A stretch of 64,000 nucleotides of DNA from CAXXHQ01 sp963665265 (lineage in GTDB: Bacteria > Planctomycetota > Planctomycetia > Pirellulales > Thermoguttaceae): assembly GCA_963665265.2 (NCBI GenBank), contig OY762224.2, positions 3,906,001 through 3,970,000 on the forward strand, given 5' to 3'. The notes below the pieces were generated by a model. The model worked only from the letters and a program-made list of their open reading frames with translations, did no database searches and was not told where the DNA came from. A program made the translations under genes and the position numbers. Shown here piece by piece: positions 63,168-64,000 of this stretch. Numbering within the stretch: the first letter of the stretch is position 1; every line of letters begins with the position of its first letter.

Positions 63168-63389
63168 ATGATCCGTCCCATCGGTCCATTACGAAACGCT
63201 TGGCTCGACGCGCAACGTCGACGCGTCGCACGATCCGGGCCTTCAGCGGGAACGCTCGACGAAATGTTGGGCGTTCTCGACCGGCTCCGCGACTGCCACG
63301 ACCGCTTGGAAAGCCTCGCTCCGGACGATTGGATCGACTTCCTCGCGACGCACCGCGTTCGCAAGAGTCCTCCGCCGTCCGCGCCGTAA
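63168..63389 (+). CDS. Small hypothetical protein (73 aa), doubtful
   Basis: 73 residues from ATG 63168: basic N-terminus, helical middle (SAGTLDEMLGVLDRLRDCHDRLESLAPDDWIDFL). Composition is protein-like, but there is no strong ribosome-binding site and an opposing 140-codon frame overlaps it. Could be real; no family recognised. Confidence 0.35.
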   Translation: MIRPIGPLRNAWLDAQRRRVARSGPSAGTLDEMLGVLDRLRDCHDRLESLAPDDWIDFLATHRVRKSPPPSAP

Positions 63390-63694
63390 CGGCCGACTTC
63401 GTTTTCGACTTTTCATCGTTCACTTTTCAACTAAGGAGGTCCGGAAGATAGAGCGTCGACAACGGCCGACTCGGCCACGCCCGCGGCACGGCATGCCGCA
63501 CCGGCTTATCACAAGGAGCGATTGAATCAATTCTCAATTCGAAACGGTAACGCCTCACCAAGCGACGCGTTTGCCGATCGAGGACGCCTAGCCAAACCGC
63601 CGGCCGCGCGACTATACCGTCCCGGCCTCGAAAAAGCGCTTGTGCGCGTCGCTCGTCCCGTCGGCAAACGCGTTCGCTGTTTCTTGAGATAGCT
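63390..63694. other. 305-bp intergenic
   Basis: Nothing recognised apart from a GGAGG at about 63436, which does not precede a supported gene. Confidence 0.3.
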
Positions 63695-64000
63695 TTAACA
63701 AGAAGATTTCTTACAGAGCGCCTGCAACTCCGCGACGACCGCTTTCGTCTCGATGAAGCAGTCTTCGCTCGGCGCCGAGGCCCCCGCCCTTAGATCGGCA
63801 AGTAGACCGCCGAGCAATTCCGTTTCCAGCCAACCGGCCAGCCATTGCGCGCGCTGCTGCGCGTATCGGGCTTGCAATCGCAGAAAGAGTCTCGCCGCCG
63901 CTTGAGCGGCGCCCTCGCTCGTGCCGGCGACGAGAGCCTCGCCTCCCCCGGCGATTCCCCCGGTTATGGCCGCCTCGGCCGCTAGTTGCCCCGCCGCATG
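63695..64000 (-). CDS. C-terminal part of a larger protein, 5' end outside window
   Basis: The minus-strand frame is open from the window edge to a stop at 63695, giving 101 residues. A Gly/Ala-rich segment with glycine-zipper spacing (AAITGGIAGGGEALVAG) is followed by helices (ARLFLRLQARYAQQRAQWLAGWLETELLGGLLADLR and CFIETKAVVAELQALCKKSS). Such tails occur in membrane-associated GTPases, but no G domain is in the window, so the identity is open. Confidence 0.55.
   Translation of the reverse strand, partial: HAAGQLAAEAAITGGIAGGGEALVAGTSEGAAQAAARLFLRLQARYAQQRAQWLAGWLETELLGGLLADLRAGASAPSEDCFIETKAVVAELQALCKKSSC

Noticed and set aside
63001..63423. 140-codon minus-strand frame
   Set aside because: Arg/Ser-rich, no start signal, overlaps the small plus-strand frame; neither is well supported and the plus frame is slightly more protein-like.
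1..64000. tRNA, rRNA or CRISPR arrays
   Set aside because: No cloverleaf with a T-loop, no rRNA-like block and no regularly spaced direct repeats were found by eye; a tRNAscan or CRISPR search would be needed to exclude divergent ones.

Overview
The window looks like the chromosome of a planctomycete, probably Pirellulales-like. Two very large secreted proteins begin with the planctomycete-type export leader (basic stretch, then LLRAEQLE-S/A-RE-LLSG). Many proteins of planctomycete type are present: a stand-alone RNA polymerase alpha-CTD protein, secreted Ala/Glu/Lys-rich proteins, BBP2-type porin, hopanoid genes and PadR/permease-prefix pairs. G+C is moderate to high, except in an A+T-richer island at about 38.9-41.4 kb. 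No rRNA, tRNA or CRISPR array was found.

Layout. 1-4.6 kb: the 3' part of a hybrid histidine kinase, then a three-gene minus-strand operon (DUF3592-like membrane protein, arrestin-like protein, P-loop ATPase) and a small alpha-CTD protein. 4.8-17.3 kb: housekeeping genes: UvrD/PcrA helicase, old yellow enzyme, pentapeptide protein, glutamate 5-kinase, pyruvoyl arginine decarboxylase, sulfotransferase, Cdd1-like HhH protein, Fe/Mn superoxide dismutase, Ndk, RlmM-like methyltransferase, a secreted Spy-like protein and a DUF134 regulator with a 20-bp palindrome at its start. 17.6-35.5 kb: cell-surface block: a secreted protein with G-x-D-x-Y repeats, a secreted toroid-like protein, two tandem calpain-like secreted proteases, a 1003-residue CarboxypepD_reg-type protein, BirA and two paralogous outer-membrane-type proteins. 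35.6-38.8 kb: PolX, a DRG/Obg-type GTPase and a 52-residue membrane protein.

38.9-41.2 kb holds the most unusual locus: a divergent retron-type reverse transcriptase (YVDD, N-V-A-P-H), an overlapping XRE regulator, two small unknown proteins (one very cysteine-rich) and, upstream on the same strand, a strongly structured non-coding segment. That segment has three short stem-loops with UUUA/UUCA loops followed by a long hairpin with a 21-bp perfect stem. This is the msr-msd order expected of a retron.

41.4-64 kb: a porin; the hopanoid set shc-hpnH-hpnG; a histidine kinase with an HTH-REC regulator; MnmG; a SNF2-family helicase with a conserved partner; a PadR regulator with a permease-prefix/STN-like fusion protein; an Hsp20 gene with a near-perfect sigma-54 promoter and upstream palindrome; and a five-gene lipid/fatty-acid cluster (dehydratase, ketoreductase, long ACP, second dehydratase, ketosynthase). 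Short mosaic hairpin repeats recur beside several genes from 46.7 to 56.4 kb.

All calls come from reading the sequence and knowledge of families. No database search was run.
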